This document shows positions 38,158 to 46,846 of a stretch of 64,000 nt of DNA, one piece after another. The stretch is from Paenibacillus foliorum (GTDB lineage: Bacteria; Bacillota; Bacilli; Paenibacillales; NBRC-103111). Both the position numbers and the translations under genes were made by a program. Position 1 is the stretch's first letter, and the number at the start of each line of letters is the position of its first letter. The notes beneath the pieces were generated by a model. The model saw only the letters and a program-made list of their open reading frames with translations. It was not told the DNA's origin and did no database searches. The stretch is taken from assembly GCF_013141765.1 (NCBI RefSeq), contig NZ_WHOD01000102.1, forward strand, positions 184,700 to 248,699, written 5' to 3'.

Positions 38158-38685
38158 CTAACTTCGAGGCGGATAAACCCCTTGCAGTGCAATAATAAAT
38201 GTAACTGCAAGATACGGCTGCATATTATTATGGGGAGCATTGTTGCCAGTCGTTTGAATGGCTCCGGCACTCATTGGAGTGAGGGAGTTTCCACTCGCAT
38301 AAGCTTGTCCGGGTCTGTGGCCCTTCACATCCGTCCATAAAGCCCCGCTAGGACTATCTTTGGAAGTCGTCGATACCCCGTACTGTAACTCATGTTTATG
38401 CGCAGGTATTTCACTAGCAATTAATGAAACTGTTTCCTGCCCCCCAGCCTCACCTACTTGATGTTCAGTAAGTCCAGCTCCCTGCCCTTGATGCATTGGA
38501 GCCCGCCCCTGTAGATCAGGAAGTGCAAATGTACTCTTTCCATCACCACCGTAATTAGTACCCAGCAAAGAAAATAAAGCTGTGTTTTGAGAAATCGACA
38601 TGAGCTGTCCATTGCACAAAGCCCAGCCTTTTGGAACAAAGTTTCCTGTAAACATACGAATTTCTCCTACAAAAGGATCTGCCAT
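38158..38685 (-). CDS. Phage tail-collar (microcystin-dependent protein-like) domain protein
   Basis: A 175-residue protein with the tail-collar fold hallmarks: VGEIRMFTGNF, GWALCNGQLMSIS, the LLGTNYGGDG turn and FALPDLQGRAPMH, and a C-terminal N-N-M-Q-P-Y-L-A-V-T-F repeat. In phages this domain forms short tail-fibre parts; bacterial free-standing copies (MdpB-like) are of unknown function. No phage genes surround it. It lies 13 nt from a paralogue and about 35 nt from the adhesin start. Confidence 0.9.
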   Translation of the reverse strand: MADPFVGEIRMFTGNFVPKGWALCNGQLMSISQNTALFSLLGTNYGGDGKSTFALPDLQGRAPMHQGQGAGLTEHQVGEAGGQETVSLIASEIPAHKHELQYGVSTTSKDSPSGALWTDVKGHRPGQAYASGNSLTPMSAGAIQTTGNNAPHNNMQPYLAVTFIIALQGVYPPRS

Positions 38686-38698
38686 TGGAAATACCTCC

Positions 38699-39724
38699 TT
38701 AATTTGGGCTCGGGAAAATACCTTGCAAAGCAGTTATAAAATTCAACGTAGTGGAAGGCTGCATGTTAAAATGCGGCTGCGACCCGCCTACCATTGTAAC
38801 AGCTTGGGAATTGAGAACCGTATCAGCAGTAGTATGATAAGAACTGGCCGCTGTTGTTCCAAAGACATTTTTATCTGGAGTTGAAGTATCAGCTTTATTC
38901 GTCGATCCCATAGGCGCATGTGAGTGGGAAGGCATCTCGTTAATCGTTAACGTGTGACTCTCTTCCCCTCCCCTTTCTCCAAGAATATGCCCTCTGCCTA
39001 CATGTACGGGTGCCCTGCCTCTAAAATCGGGGAGACCAAATGTAGTTTGTCCATTGCCACCGTAGGTCGTTCCCAATAAGGAGAACAGAGCCTGATTTTG
39101 GTTAATAGCCATCTGTTGCCCGTCACAAAGTGCCCAGCCCCCCGGAGCGAAATTAAACGCGACCAAGCGAATTTCTGCCATAAAAGACTCACTAGCATTA
39201 CCACCGCTTTGACTAGGGTAGATCCCATAAAGCGAAATAATGAAGCTAACCGCAAGATAAGGCATCATATTCTCATGTGGCTGGCTGGCACCCGTAGAAG
39301 ATAAAACCCCGCTGTTCATTCCTCCTTTGGAGCTCACTTGATCGGAAAATTGATGCAGAGTAGATTTCGCCCATACCGCATTGCCAGGCTTGTTCGTGTT
39401 GCCCCACTTGGAATATCCATTAGCACCATGGTTATGTGCAGGTATTTGCTGCATGGTAAGCGTCACTTTTTCGCTGCCAGCCTGTTCACCCAGAACACGA
39501 GATGTTCCAATGCCAGGCCCCATCCCTTGGTGAATGGGAATCCGCCCACGCAAATCAGGCAGCCCAAATGTACTTTCCCCATCGCCACCATAAGTCGTTC
39601 CTATCAAATTAAAAAGGGTATCGTTCTCCGATATAGCTAACAATTGCCCGTTGCAAAACTCCCAGCCAGCTGGTGCAAAATTCCCGGCAAACATACGAAT
39701 CTCGCCAACATACGGTTGTCCCAT
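38699..39724 (-). CDS. Double tail-collar protein (two fused tail-collar domains)
   Basis: A 341-residue protein made of two complete tail-collar units: residues about 1-171 (VGEIRMFAGNF ... MMPYLAVSFIISLYGIYPSQ) and about 180-341 (MAEIRLVAFNF ... NMQPSTTLNFITALQGIFPS), joined by the short linker GGNASESF. Each unit resembles the separate single-domain protein encoded next. The ATG at 39724 has AAGGGG at a normal distance; an ATG two codons earlier is too close to that site. Loss of a stop codon between two adjacent paralogues would explain it. Confidence 0.9.
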   Translation of the reverse strand: MGQPYVGEIRMFAGNFAPAGWEFCNGQLLAISENDTLFNLIGTTYGGDGESTFGLPDLRGRIPIHQGMGPGIGTSRVLGEQAGSEKVTLTMQQIPAHNHGANGYSKWGNTNKPGNAVWAKSTLHQFSDQVSSKGGMNSGVLSSTGASQPHENMMPYLAVSFIISLYGIYPSQSGGNASESFMAEIRLVAFNFAPGGWALCDGQQMAINQNQALFSLLGTTYGGNGQTTFGLPDFRGRAPVHVGRGHILGERGGEESHTLTINEMPSHSHAPMGSTNKADTSTPDKNVFGTTAASSYHTTADTVLNSQAVTMVGGSQPHFNMQPSTTLNFITALQGIFPSPN

Positions 39725-39810
39725 AATCATTCCCCTTCCTGCACTAACGGGATGCTATCCCTACTATGAATTACACTGCTTGCATCTAGTAACTATTAAT
39801 AACTATTTCA

Positions 39811-40281
39811 TTACAAACTTAGGGGGCTCCATTCCATACGGTAATACACCCCTTGCTCCTGTATAACCTGAAAACCAAGACGTTGATATAAACGCAAGGC
39901 TCGATTGGCAGACTGAACATTCAAACGAATCGGCTTTTCACAGACCCTTGCCTCAGACTGCAGTATCTGCAAATAGGTCGTACCGATCCTTTGATTCTGA
40001 TATTGCGGGAGTAACGACAAATCTATTACATATATCGCATCCGGCCTATCGGCAACCACAACCCGTCCTACTCTGCACCGATCTGCACATACAATACGTG
40101 TCACTGCATCAGGATACTGAGTATCGAACATCCGCCTCTGAAATTCAAACTGCATATTTAGAAAAGATTCCTTCTCAGAAAAGCCCCAGCCCCAGCTCGC
40201 TAGCTCCTCATCCCTTGTGCTTGCATACAGCTCGAAAAAAAAGGACTCATCTTCCGGTACAGCCGCATCGAAGCTTAGCAT
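39811..40281 (-). CDS. GNAT-family N-acetyltransferase
   Basis: A 156-residue GNAT protein. The acetyl-CoA binding region is YVIDLSLLPQYQNQRIGTTYLQILQ, with the usual R/Q-x-x-G/R-x-G/T core (QNQRIGT), and the C-terminal NRALRLYQRLGFQVI block is standard. GAGG precedes the ATG. It is followed by the tail-collar genes with about 85 nt between. I take the association as meaningful (acetylation of a collar or surface protein), but that is inference. Confidence 0.88.
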   Translation of the reverse strand: MLSFDAAVPEDESFFFELYASTRDEELASWGWGFSEKESFLNMQFEFQRRMFDTQYPDAVTRIVCADRCRVGRVVVADRPDAIYVIDLSLLPQYQNQRIGTTYLQILQSEARVCEKPIRLNVQSANRALRLYQRLGFQVIQEQGVYYRMEWSPLSL

Positions 40282-40473
40282 AGGCGCCTCATTTCTCGCA
40301 ATTTTTCACTATGATAAACATACCATAAACTATTGAATACATTGTATTGTTTTAGTATAAAATATTTGTTTTTTTCGTCATTTTTCGTCAAATCTATGGT
40401 ATCGTAGAAGCATCTATCAGGTTTATACGATTATTTTTATTTTTTACATACATTTTTCTATGGAGGGTTTGGG
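40282..40473. other. Divergent intergenic region between the GNAT and phoX-like genes
   Basis: 192 nt, very AT-rich. A tandem 10-mer (TTTTTCGTCA twice, 40371-40390) precedes the phosphatase gene by about 85 nt. It does not match the Bacillus PhoP box (TTAACA-like, 11-nt spacing) well, so I do not call a Pho site. Confidence 0.6.
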
Positions 40474-42156
40474 ATGAATGACAAAATGAAATTATCACGC
40501 CGCAAATTCCTTGGCTATCTGGGGACAAGCACAGCCTATTTTGCTGCAGCCTCTGTCGGCTTAGGCTCATTCGGCGGAAAAGCGGAAGCCGCACAATCGA
40601 CTCAATCTTTGTTCGATTTTACAACAATTAAGGTCTCCAATTCCTTCAATCCAACTAAAGATACAGCCACCGCAAGTGATAATCTCGTTTTATCATCGGG
40701 CTTCAAATATGAGGTGGTAGCAGCTTACGGGGACAAAATCAACGCAAAAGGCGATACATTCGGGTACAACAACAGCTATACCGCCTTTTTCCCAATAGAA
40801 GGCTCCAATGTAGAAGGGCTGCTCTGGGTCAATCACGAGTCCATGAATGAATTATGGCTGGAGGGCGCCAAACAAAACGGACACTTGAGTTTGACGCAAA
40901 AACAATCGTTATTGTATAACCAGGGCGCTTCCGTCCTGAAGGTTTCCCGTAATGTGAGCGGCGCTTGGAAGCTGGATGCGGAGTCCGAATACTCCCGACG
41001 GATTACCGGCTTAGATTCCGCAGAACTGACAGGACCCGCTCGCGGGGCAAGCGCGGTTCATAACGCCACTCGGGTTCAAGGCACTTTCGCCAATCGAGCT
41101 GGTGGAAAAACATTGTGGGGCACGGTTCTTTCTTGCGAAAATCAATTCGAAGCCACCTGCAGAAGCACAGGTCTTGATCTAACTCATTATGGCTGGGTCG
41201 TTGAGGCAGATCCTTTCGATGCGAAAGGCAAGCTTCAGAAGCATACGGCGCTAGGACGGTTCCATCACGGCAATACAGCTATGGGACTAAGCACAGACGG
41301 CAGAGTCGTCGTCTACATGGGGGAAGATGCGGATGATTCCTGCGTCTATAAGTTCATCAGCACCCATAAATTCGATCCGACTAGAGGCAAAGCCAATTCC
41401 AAGCTGTTGAGCGAGGGAACACTTTATGCTGCGAATAAGGTGACAGGACGTTGGGTGGAGCTGACGATCGAGGCAGTGAAACAATCGCTTGAGGATCTTC
41501 AATATGAGGTGCCGAGTGCGTTGAATCTGACACGAGAAGCATTGACAGCCTTATTTAAAGAGCAGGCGGATGTGCATGTATACGCCCGTGAGGCAGCCCT
41601 GCTATTGGGTGCCACCCCATCCGACCGCCCTGCAGCCTTGACTATTAATCCAATTGACCGCACCTTGTTCATCTCTTATACAAATAATGAGAAGCGCGGA
41701 AACCTGCATGGTCAAATTATTCGCATCCTTGAGAAAAATGATAACTTAGGAGCTGCCGAGTTCTCTTATGAAATTTTTGCCGTTGGCGGACCTCAGAGCG
41801 GATTTAGCTCACCTGGGAGCCTAGCTTTTGATGCAAGCGGTAACCTCTGGGTCGTAACGGATATTTCATCGAATAAGCTGAATACAGGGGCATGGGCCGA
41901 ATTCAAAAACAACGGATTGTACGTGATCCCATCCTCCGGCTCCACTAAGGAAACACGGCAGTTCGCTTCCGCTCCGTTTGATGCGGCGCTTGACGGCCTA
42001 AGCTTTACCCCCGACGAGCGGACCTTGTTTATGACCGTGAAGCACCCGGGTGAGACGACCCAGGAACAGAATGCCCCTACTAGCACGTGGCCGCACCGCT
42101 TTGGCGACGGCAAACCGCGCTCAGCAGTAGTTGCAGTAAGCGGTGCTTCGTTCTAG
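40474..42156 (+). CDS. PhoX-type alkaline phosphatase/DUF839 protein, Tat-exported
   Basis: A 560-residue protein of the PhoX (DUF839) family. A Tat signal, SRRKFLGYLG, lies at about residues 8-17, with a hydrophobic stretch and an AEA-A cleavage region near 40. Family motifs include LLWVNHESMNE, GASAVHNATRV, GTVLSCENQFE, GRFHHGNTAM and VVYMGEDADDSCVYKF. The C-terminal half holds LFISYTNNEKRGN and SPGSLAFDASGNLWVVTD. PhoX enzymes use calcium and iron to release phosphate from organic esters. It stands alone on the plus strand, with a GGAGGG site and its own terminator. Some DUF839 proteins are not phosphatases, so the reaction is probable rather than certain. Confidence 0.85.
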   Translation: MNDKMKLSRRKFLGYLGTSTAYFAAASVGLGSFGGKAEAAQSTQSLFDFTTIKVSNSFNPTKDTATASDNLVLSSGFKYEVVAAYGDKINAKGDTFGYNNSYTAFFPIEGSNVEGLLWVNHESMNELWLEGAKQNGHLSLTQKQSLLYNQGASVLKVSRNVSGAWKLDAESEYSRRITGLDSAELTGPARGASAVHNATRVQGTFANRAGGKTLWGTVLSCENQFEATCRSTGLDLTHYGWVVEADPFDAKGKLQKHTALGRFHHGNTAMGLSTDGRVVVYMGEDADDSCVYKFISTHKFDPTRGKANSKLLSEGTLYAANKVTGRWVELTIEAVKQSLEDLQYEVPSALNLTREALTALFKEQADVHVYAREAALLLGATPSDRPAALTINPIDRTLFISYTNNEKRGNLHGQIIRILEKNDNLGAAEFSYEIFAVGGPQSGFSSPGSLAFDASGNLWVVTDISSNKLNTGAWAEFKNNGLYVIPSSGSTKETRQFASAPFDAALDGLSFTPDERTLFMTVKHPGETTQEQNAPTSTWPHRFGDGKPRSAVVAVSGASF

Positions 42157-42226
42157 GAAGCTCACCACACCGCTATCTTCAATAACGTCAAGTTCCATTG
42201 GAAACATTACGCTAGCCCAACTAAAG

Positions 42227-42264
42227 GCAGGTTTTGAAGAGTCATCTTCATAACCTGCTTTTTT
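42227..42264 (+). terminator. Terminator after the PhoX-like gene
   Basis: GCAGGTT pairs with AACCTGC with an inner TGAAGA/TCTTCA stem, followed by TTTTTT on the plus strand. Confidence 0.92.
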
Positions 42265-42345
42265 CCGCGCCAAATATCGTCAACCGCCCCCCAACACAAG
42301 AAAAGCTTCAATTCAAAGCCTTCGTCTATCTACTATCATCACAAA

Positions 42346-42375
42346 ACAAAAACCTGACTCCCATGGAAGTCAGGC
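42346..42375 (-). terminator. Terminator of the mgl operon
   Basis: On the minus strand GCCTGACT and AGTCAGG pair around TCCATGGG, then TTTTTGTTTTG. It lies just past the mglC stop codon. Confidence 0.9.
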
Positions 42376-42391
42376 TCTAGCCTTATTTTTA

Positions 42392-43402
42392 TTATTTTTT
42401 CGCTAAATATTTACGAATATCGAATGCAACCGCTGCGACAATGATCAAACCTTTAATGATCAGCTGCCAGTAGGGACTGACGCCGATGAAGGTAAGTCCA
42501 TAGTTGATAACTCCGAAGATCAGCACCCCGACCAGCACACCTGGCACCGTACCGATCCCACCCGCGGTAGATACTCCGCCTACAACACATGCTGCAATGG
42601 CATCCAGCTCATACATATTCCCATAATTGTTCGTTGCGCCACCTGTTCTTGCTGCTTCCAGTACTCCTCCAAGTCCATACAGCGCACCTGCAAAAGCGTA
42701 AATTTTCATCAGGTTGCTTTTTACATTAATACCCGAAACCGTAGCCGCTTGAATATTGCCGCCAATAGCGTACATGTATTTACCAAGCCTGGTTTTGTTA
42801 AATACGACCCACACTACGATAGCTACTATGAGCGCTATAATAACAATATAGGGTACCGAGTAAGGCCCATTCGGGCCAAAAAATCCAGTGCCGAGGTTCG
42901 TAAAGTCTTTTCTAAGGCCAGCAATCGGTTGGGATTCGTTAGGCTTCAGATCGAAGTAAATCGAGTTAGCCCCATACACAATAACCATCGTACCCAACGT
43001 TGCAATGAAAGGAGGTACGCTTAGCCGGGCTACTATCCATCCGTTAAGCAGACCAATAACCATACCGGCCAAAATTCCGATTACTATGGGAGCCCACAGC
43101 GGCAGGTCAGGCATATCTGGAAAAAAGCGCCTTGGATAATCGCTGATTTGCAGCATGGATGCCGATAAAACAGCCGATAACCCAACGACACGACCGGCTG
43201 AAAGGTCCGTCCCGCCTGTAATAAGTACAAATGCCATCCCCAATGCGATGATTGCGCGTGTGGAATTTTGCAGCAATATATCACGTAAAATATCGACCGA
43301 GAGGAACCTTGGGTCCGATACGGCAATCCCTAACACAAGAACAAACAAAACAATATAAATCGCATACTGCGTTATAAAACTACTTGCACTTTTTGTGTTC
43401 AT
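42392..43402 (-). CDS. mglC: Galactose/methyl-galactoside ABC transporter permease MglC
   Basis: A 336-residue permease that can be aligned by eye to E. coli MglC over its length: ALGMAFVLITGGTDLSAGRVVGLSAV, PPFIATLGTMVIVYGANSIYFD, the TRLGKYMYAIGGNIQAATVSGINV loop, AARTGGATNNYG and ELDAIAACVVGGVS...GTVPGV, ending NYGLTFIGVSPYWQLIIKG. Several membrane helices are clear. It ends the mglBAC operon, 57 nt after mglA, and would form the galactose pore. Confidence 0.93.
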   Translation of the reverse strand: MNTKSASSFITQYAIYIVLFVLVLGIAVSDPRFLSVDILRDILLQNSTRAIIALGMAFVLITGGTDLSAGRVVGLSAVLSASMLQISDYPRRFFPDMPDLPLWAPIVIGILAGMVIGLLNGWIVARLSVPPFIATLGTMVIVYGANSIYFDLKPNESQPIAGLRKDFTNLGTGFFGPNGPYSVPYIVIIALIVAIVVWVVFNKTRLGKYMYAIGGNIQAATVSGINVKSNLMKIYAFAGALYGLGGVLEAARTGGATNNYGNMYELDAIAACVVGGVSTAGGIGTVPGVLVGVLIFGVINYGLTFIGVSPYWQLIIKGLIIVAAVAFDIRKYLAKK

Positions 43403-43459
43403 CGAAACGGCCTCCCTGAAGTATCGTAAGAAACATGCTCATTGCTAAAATCATCATCT

Positions 43460-44977
43460 CTATGCCATGTATTTCGTTGCCAGACGCATAATATGCTCCT
43501 CTGTCGCATCCTTACCCTCTATGATGCCGGATAGACGGCCTTGGCACATTACCATAATGCGGTCTGACATTCCAAGCAGCTCAGGCATTTCTGAAGAGAT
43601 CATGATAATGCTCTTACCCTGCTTCGCCAGATCGGCAATGATCGAATAAATCTCAAACTTGGCACCCACATCAATGCCGCGTGTAGGTTCATCAAGGAGT
43701 AATATATCCGGCTCCGTGAGGAGCCAGCGGGCAAGCAGCACCTTCTGCTGGTTGCCGCCGGACAAGTTCTTAATCAAGGTTTTGACCGAAGGGGTCTTAG
43801 TTCTCAGTTGCTCAACGCCTCTGGTTACTTCAACTTTGCTTTTCATCTCATTCAGAAAACCAAGCGGGTTTACATACCGATCTAGATTAGCTATAACCCC
43901 ATTCTCGTATACGGACAGAACAGGAAATATCCCCGTCACACGACGTTCTTCGGTCAGTAAAGCAATTTTATGCTTTTTTGCATCAAGAGAAGATTTAATA
44001 CGTACACGCTTACCGTGAATACTAATCGTGCCTGAAGCCAACGCTCTTAATCCGAATAATGCTTCAATAACCTCAGTGCGCTGCGCTCCTACCAGTCCTC
44101 CAATGCCTAACACTTCTCCCTTGCGAAGCTCGAAGGATACGTTCTGGAATGATTTCTCATGCGGGGAAGAGAGCCCTTCCGCCTTCAACAATACAGCTCC
44201 GGGAACATTCGTCCGTTCAGGAAAGCGCTGTCCAAGATCCCGCCCCACCATCCGGGTTATTATGAGGTCCGTTGACATCTCAGCCGCTGGCCAGGTGCCA
44301 ATCAGCTTACCGTCACGCATGATCGTAACATCATCGGAGATGCGGAGAATCTCCTCCATTTTATGTGAAATATAAATGATAGAAACGCCACTGCTTTTTA
44401 ATTGTTCGATAATCTTAAACAGCGCTTCTACTTCATTTCCTGTGAGAGAAGAGGTCGGCTCATCCATGATAATGACCTTGGAATTGAAGGAAACAGCTTT
44501 GGCAATTTCCAATGATTGCAGCTTCGATACAGACATATTCCCTGCAAGTGTGTTGGGGTTAATATCCATGTTCAGCTCTTTAAACAGCTTTTCTGTATTC
44601 TGGTACATCTTTCTATGATCGATCCATTGTAAAGGCCCGAGACCCTTCGTAGGAAAACGTCCGAGCCAAATATTCTCCATTACATTGCGCTGCGGCACAG
44701 GATGAAGCTCTTGATGAATCATGGAAACGCCTAAGTCCAGCGCATCCTTCGAATTGTTCATCTCCACCTTGCTGCCGTTCAAAAGGATCTCACCGGAATC
44801 CGGCTTATATATACCAAACAAACACTTCATTAAAGTTGATTTTCCTGCACCATTTTCGCCCATAAGCGCATGCACAGTACCAGAGCGAACCTTCAAGGTA
44901 ACGTTATCCAACGCTTTTACACCGGGAAATTCTTTGGAAATCAGATTCATCTCAAGCACATAGCTGCTTTCAGTCAT
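43460..44977 (-). CDS. mglA: Galactose/methyl-galactoside ABC transporter ATP-binding protein MglA
   Basis: A 505-residue ATPase with two nucleotide-binding halves. The first has Walker A GENGAGKST, signature SVSKLQSLEIAKA and Walker B VIIMDEPTSSL. The second has the degenerate Walker A GLVGAQRTE usual for sugar ATPases of this family, with a full signature NLSGGNQQKVLLARWL and LLLDEPTRGID. The ATG follows a GGGGGCG site. A terminator and microsatellite separate it from mglB, so its expression may be lower than that of the binding protein. Confidence 0.93.
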   Translation of the reverse strand: MTESSYVLEMNLISKEFPGVKALDNVTLKVRSGTVHALMGENGAGKSTLMKCLFGIYKPDSGEILLNGSKVEMNNSKDALDLGVSMIHQELHPVPQRNVMENIWLGRFPTKGLGPLQWIDHRKMYQNTEKLFKELNMDINPNTLAGNMSVSKLQSLEIAKAVSFNSKVIIMDEPTSSLTGNEVEALFKIIEQLKSSGVSIIYISHKMEEILRISDDVTIMRDGKLIGTWPAAEMSTDLIITRMVGRDLGQRFPERTNVPGAVLLKAEGLSSPHEKSFQNVSFELRKGEVLGIGGLVGAQRTEVIEALFGLRALASGTISIHGKRVRIKSSLDAKKHKIALLTEERRVTGIFPVLSVYENGVIANLDRYVNPLGFLNEMKSKVEVTRGVEQLRTKTPSVKTLIKNLSGGNQQKVLLARWLLTEPDILLLDEPTRGIDVGAKFEIYSIIADLAKQGKSIIMISSEMPELLGMSDRIMVMCQGRLSGIIEGKDATEEHIMRLATKYMA

Positions 44978-45056
44978 GGTAACGCCCCCTGCGTATTGAT
45001 GTATACGCCTCTTCCCTTGTATAGAAATACTTCATTAAAGAGGTATGGTTAGCTTG

Positions 45057-45096
45057 AAAAAAAACAAGGGCACAACGCAGCGACCATTGCCCCTTG
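45057..45096 (-). terminator. Intra-operon terminator between mglB and mglA
   Basis: On the minus strand CAAGGGGCA and TGTGCCCTTG pair around a ~13-nt loop, followed by eight Ts. Such a signal after the binding-protein gene is a common way to make it the most abundant component. Confidence 0.85.
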
Positions 45097-45135
45097 TCTT
45101 GACTTGCATTTTACTTGCTCCTGTACTGCTCTTAC

Positions 45136-45280
45136 CTTGCTCTTGCTCTTGCTCTTGCTCTTGCTCTTGCTCTTGCTCTTGCTCTTGCTCTTGCTCTTGC
45201 TCTTGCTCTTGCTCTTGCTCTGCTCTTGCTCTTGCACTGCTCTTGCACTGCTCTTGCACTGCTCTTGCCTTGCTCGTTCT
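45136..45280. repeat. Hexanucleotide microsatellite (CTTGCT)n between mglB and mglA
   Basis: About 14 perfect tandem copies of CTTGCT (45136-45219) are followed by a frame-shifting base loss and then by about three copies of an 11-mer GCACTGCTCTT. In the minus-strand transcript this is an AGCAAG-type tract in the 3' end of the mglB message, before the terminator. The Glu-Gln-rich open frames it creates have no ribosome sites and are not called. Confidence 0.95.
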
Positions 45281-45351
45281 TCCGTACGCCTTAGCAGGCC
45301 CTTTCTACTTTCATCGCACTTCTAGCAACCTTCACTTAGCAATCTCGGCCC

Positions 45352-46425
45352 TTACTTCGCGTCATTCATGTTTTCTTTGGTGATTTTTTTGTAAGGGACC
45401 CATACATATTTGCCGTCTGCTACTTCATAACCGCTATTATCTTTGTTAGGTGTTTGACCTGCTGCCAACACAGCTGCCAGGTTAAGCGTTGCTTTACCTT
45501 GGTTTTTTGCATCATTCAATACGGTTCCGAGCAGTGTGCCATCTTCCAATGCCTTCAAGGCAGGAGCAGTCGCATCAACGCCAACAACAGGAATGAATTT
45601 ATTATCCTTGAAGTAACCTTTTGCTTTCAAAGCTTCAATCGCGCCGAGCGCCATATCGTCGTTATTAGTAATAACGGCTTCGATTTTATCGCCCTGGGAT
45701 GCTAGGAAAGCCGCCATTTTCTCTTGGCCTTTAACACGATCCCACATTGCTGTATCCTCAGCCAGCTTCTCCACCTTCAAGCCTGAATCTTCGATCGCCT
45801 TAATGGAAAACTTAGTGCGCAATTCGGCGTCCTGATGTCCGGGTTCACCTTTGAGCATCACGTATTGTACAGCACCGTCTTTATTTTTGTCGGCTTCCGG
45901 ATGTGCCTTGAAGTAATCCACAATCAATTGGCCTTCCATCGTACCGGATTGCTCCGCTTTAGCTCCAACGTAGTAAACCTTATCCCATTTCTTCATATCA
46001 TCAGCCAATGGTTCGCGGTTAAAAAACACGACCGGAATGTTAGCTGTTTTCGCTTTATCAATGATAACGCCAGCACCCGTGCGGTCTACAGGATTAATAG
46101 CAAGCGCATTCACTTTCTTCGTAATGAACAAATCTACTTTGTCGTTCTGTGTTGGCTGAGCATTTTGGCTGTCTACAATATCAACCTGTGCCTTACCCTC
46201 GGCCGCTGTAGAAATAGCATTACGAACCCCTGTCATAAAAGTATCATCAAATTTATAGATCGCCACGCCAATTACTGGTTTTTTAGCTGCAGCCGCTGGT
46301 TGTTCTGTTTTTGTACCGCCTGCTGCGGCCCCCGTACTAGGTGCTGCTGTCTCTGTTTTGGCACCGCAACCTACAATCGTAGTAATTAACGCTGCTGCGA
46401 TTATTGTGGAAACTACTTTTTTCAT
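45352..46425 (-). CDS. mglB: Galactose/methyl-galactoside-binding lipoprotein MglB
   Basis: A 357-residue periplasmic-type binding protein with a lipoprotein signal (lipobox TIVGC, Cys near 20). The mature part has GVAIYKFDDTFMTGVRNAI, NPVDRTGAGVIIDKAK, VFFNREPL and ITNNDDMALGAIEALKAKGY, which match galactose/glucose-binding MglB closely (the Asp in FDD and the NREP block contact sugar in E. coli). The N-terminal linker is rich in Ala, Gly and Thr. CGGAGG precedes the ATG. It is first in the mglBAC operon. Confidence 0.93.
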   Translation of the reverse strand: MKKVVSTIIAAALITTIVGCGAKTETAAPSTGAAAGGTKTEQPAAAAKKPVIGVAIYKFDDTFMTGVRNAISTAAEGKAQVDIVDSQNAQPTQNDKVDLFITKKVNALAINPVDRTGAGVIIDKAKTANIPVVFFNREPLADDMKKWDKVYYVGAKAEQSGTMEGQLIVDYFKAHPEADKNKDGAVQYVMLKGEPGHQDAELRTKFSIKAIEDSGLKVEKLAEDTAMWDRVKGQEKMAAFLASQGDKIEAVITNNDDMALGAIEALKAKGYFKDNKFIPVVGVDATAPALKALEDGTLLGTVLNDAKNQGKATLNLAAVLAAGQTPNKDNSGYEVADGKYVWVPYKKITKENMNDAK

Positions 46426-46648
46426 GTTATGACCTCCGATTAACTTTTTATTGTTTCTTTCTTACATCACTTATTATCCGTGTTATTTCCCATAATTCAC
46501 ATGCAATATTCTCATCTGTTATATAAAAATCCTGCTGTGTTTGCTACCGTTTCTGAATCATGTTACTTGGACTAGAATAAACGGATGACTTCAAAGACTG
46601 ACTTCAAAGACCTCATGGTTCGAGATATTAGCGGAAGTATTCGTTCCG
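46426..46648. other. mglB upstream region
   Basis: About 220 nt between the mglB start and the palindrome array. A promoter should lie here but I cannot place -35 and -10 boxes with confidence; a GATAAT is present on the minus strand. No cre match was found by eye. Confidence 0.5.
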
Positions 46649-46820
46649 TTATTTTTCAAAAAGTACAAAGTACGCGGAAATAGAGGAACCATCAATTCCG
46701 TTATCTGTTCGTTTTACATGCAAAATCCCCACATTCCCACTAATAGCGGAATTGCGGCTTCCTCTATTGGCAGAAATCTGAAGACCAGGATTAAATAACG
46801 GAACTTTCAGCTCCGCTGAT
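46627..46820. repeat. Four evenly spaced imperfect palindromes upstream of mglB
   Basis: Units start at about 46627, 46679, 46741 and 46794 (spacing 52-62 nt). Each fits roughly ATAGCGGAA-N7-TTCCGTTAT, an inverted repeat of about 25 nt: for example AGCGGAA...TTCCGTT and AACGGAA...CTCCGCT. Sequences between units are unrelated. This looks like a cluster of a dispersed genomic repeat; by contrast with CRISPR, the units vary. Confidence 0.8.
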
Positions 46821-46846
46821 AGCTTATACGCTCGGGCTGATAGAAT

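Noticed and set aside
38158..39724. Prophage remnant
   Set aside because: Tail-collar genes are the only phage-like genes; there is no integrase, capsid, portal or lysis gene, and the genes fit the free-standing MdpB-like pattern.
40282..40473. PhoP (Pho) box upstream of the PhoX-like gene
   Set aside because: The repeats present (TTTTTCGTCA) do not match the TTAACA-like hexamers with 11-nt spacing.
45035..45383. Open frames encoding poly-(Glu-Gln), Cys/Ser or Leu repeats
   Set aside because: All come from the CTTGCT microsatellite read in different frames, lie in a non-coding gap and lack ribosome sites.
46627..46820. CRISPR-like array (repeat plus ~33-nt spacer)
   Set aside because: The repeats vary by several bases, number only four, are palindromic throughout and have no cas genes nearby.
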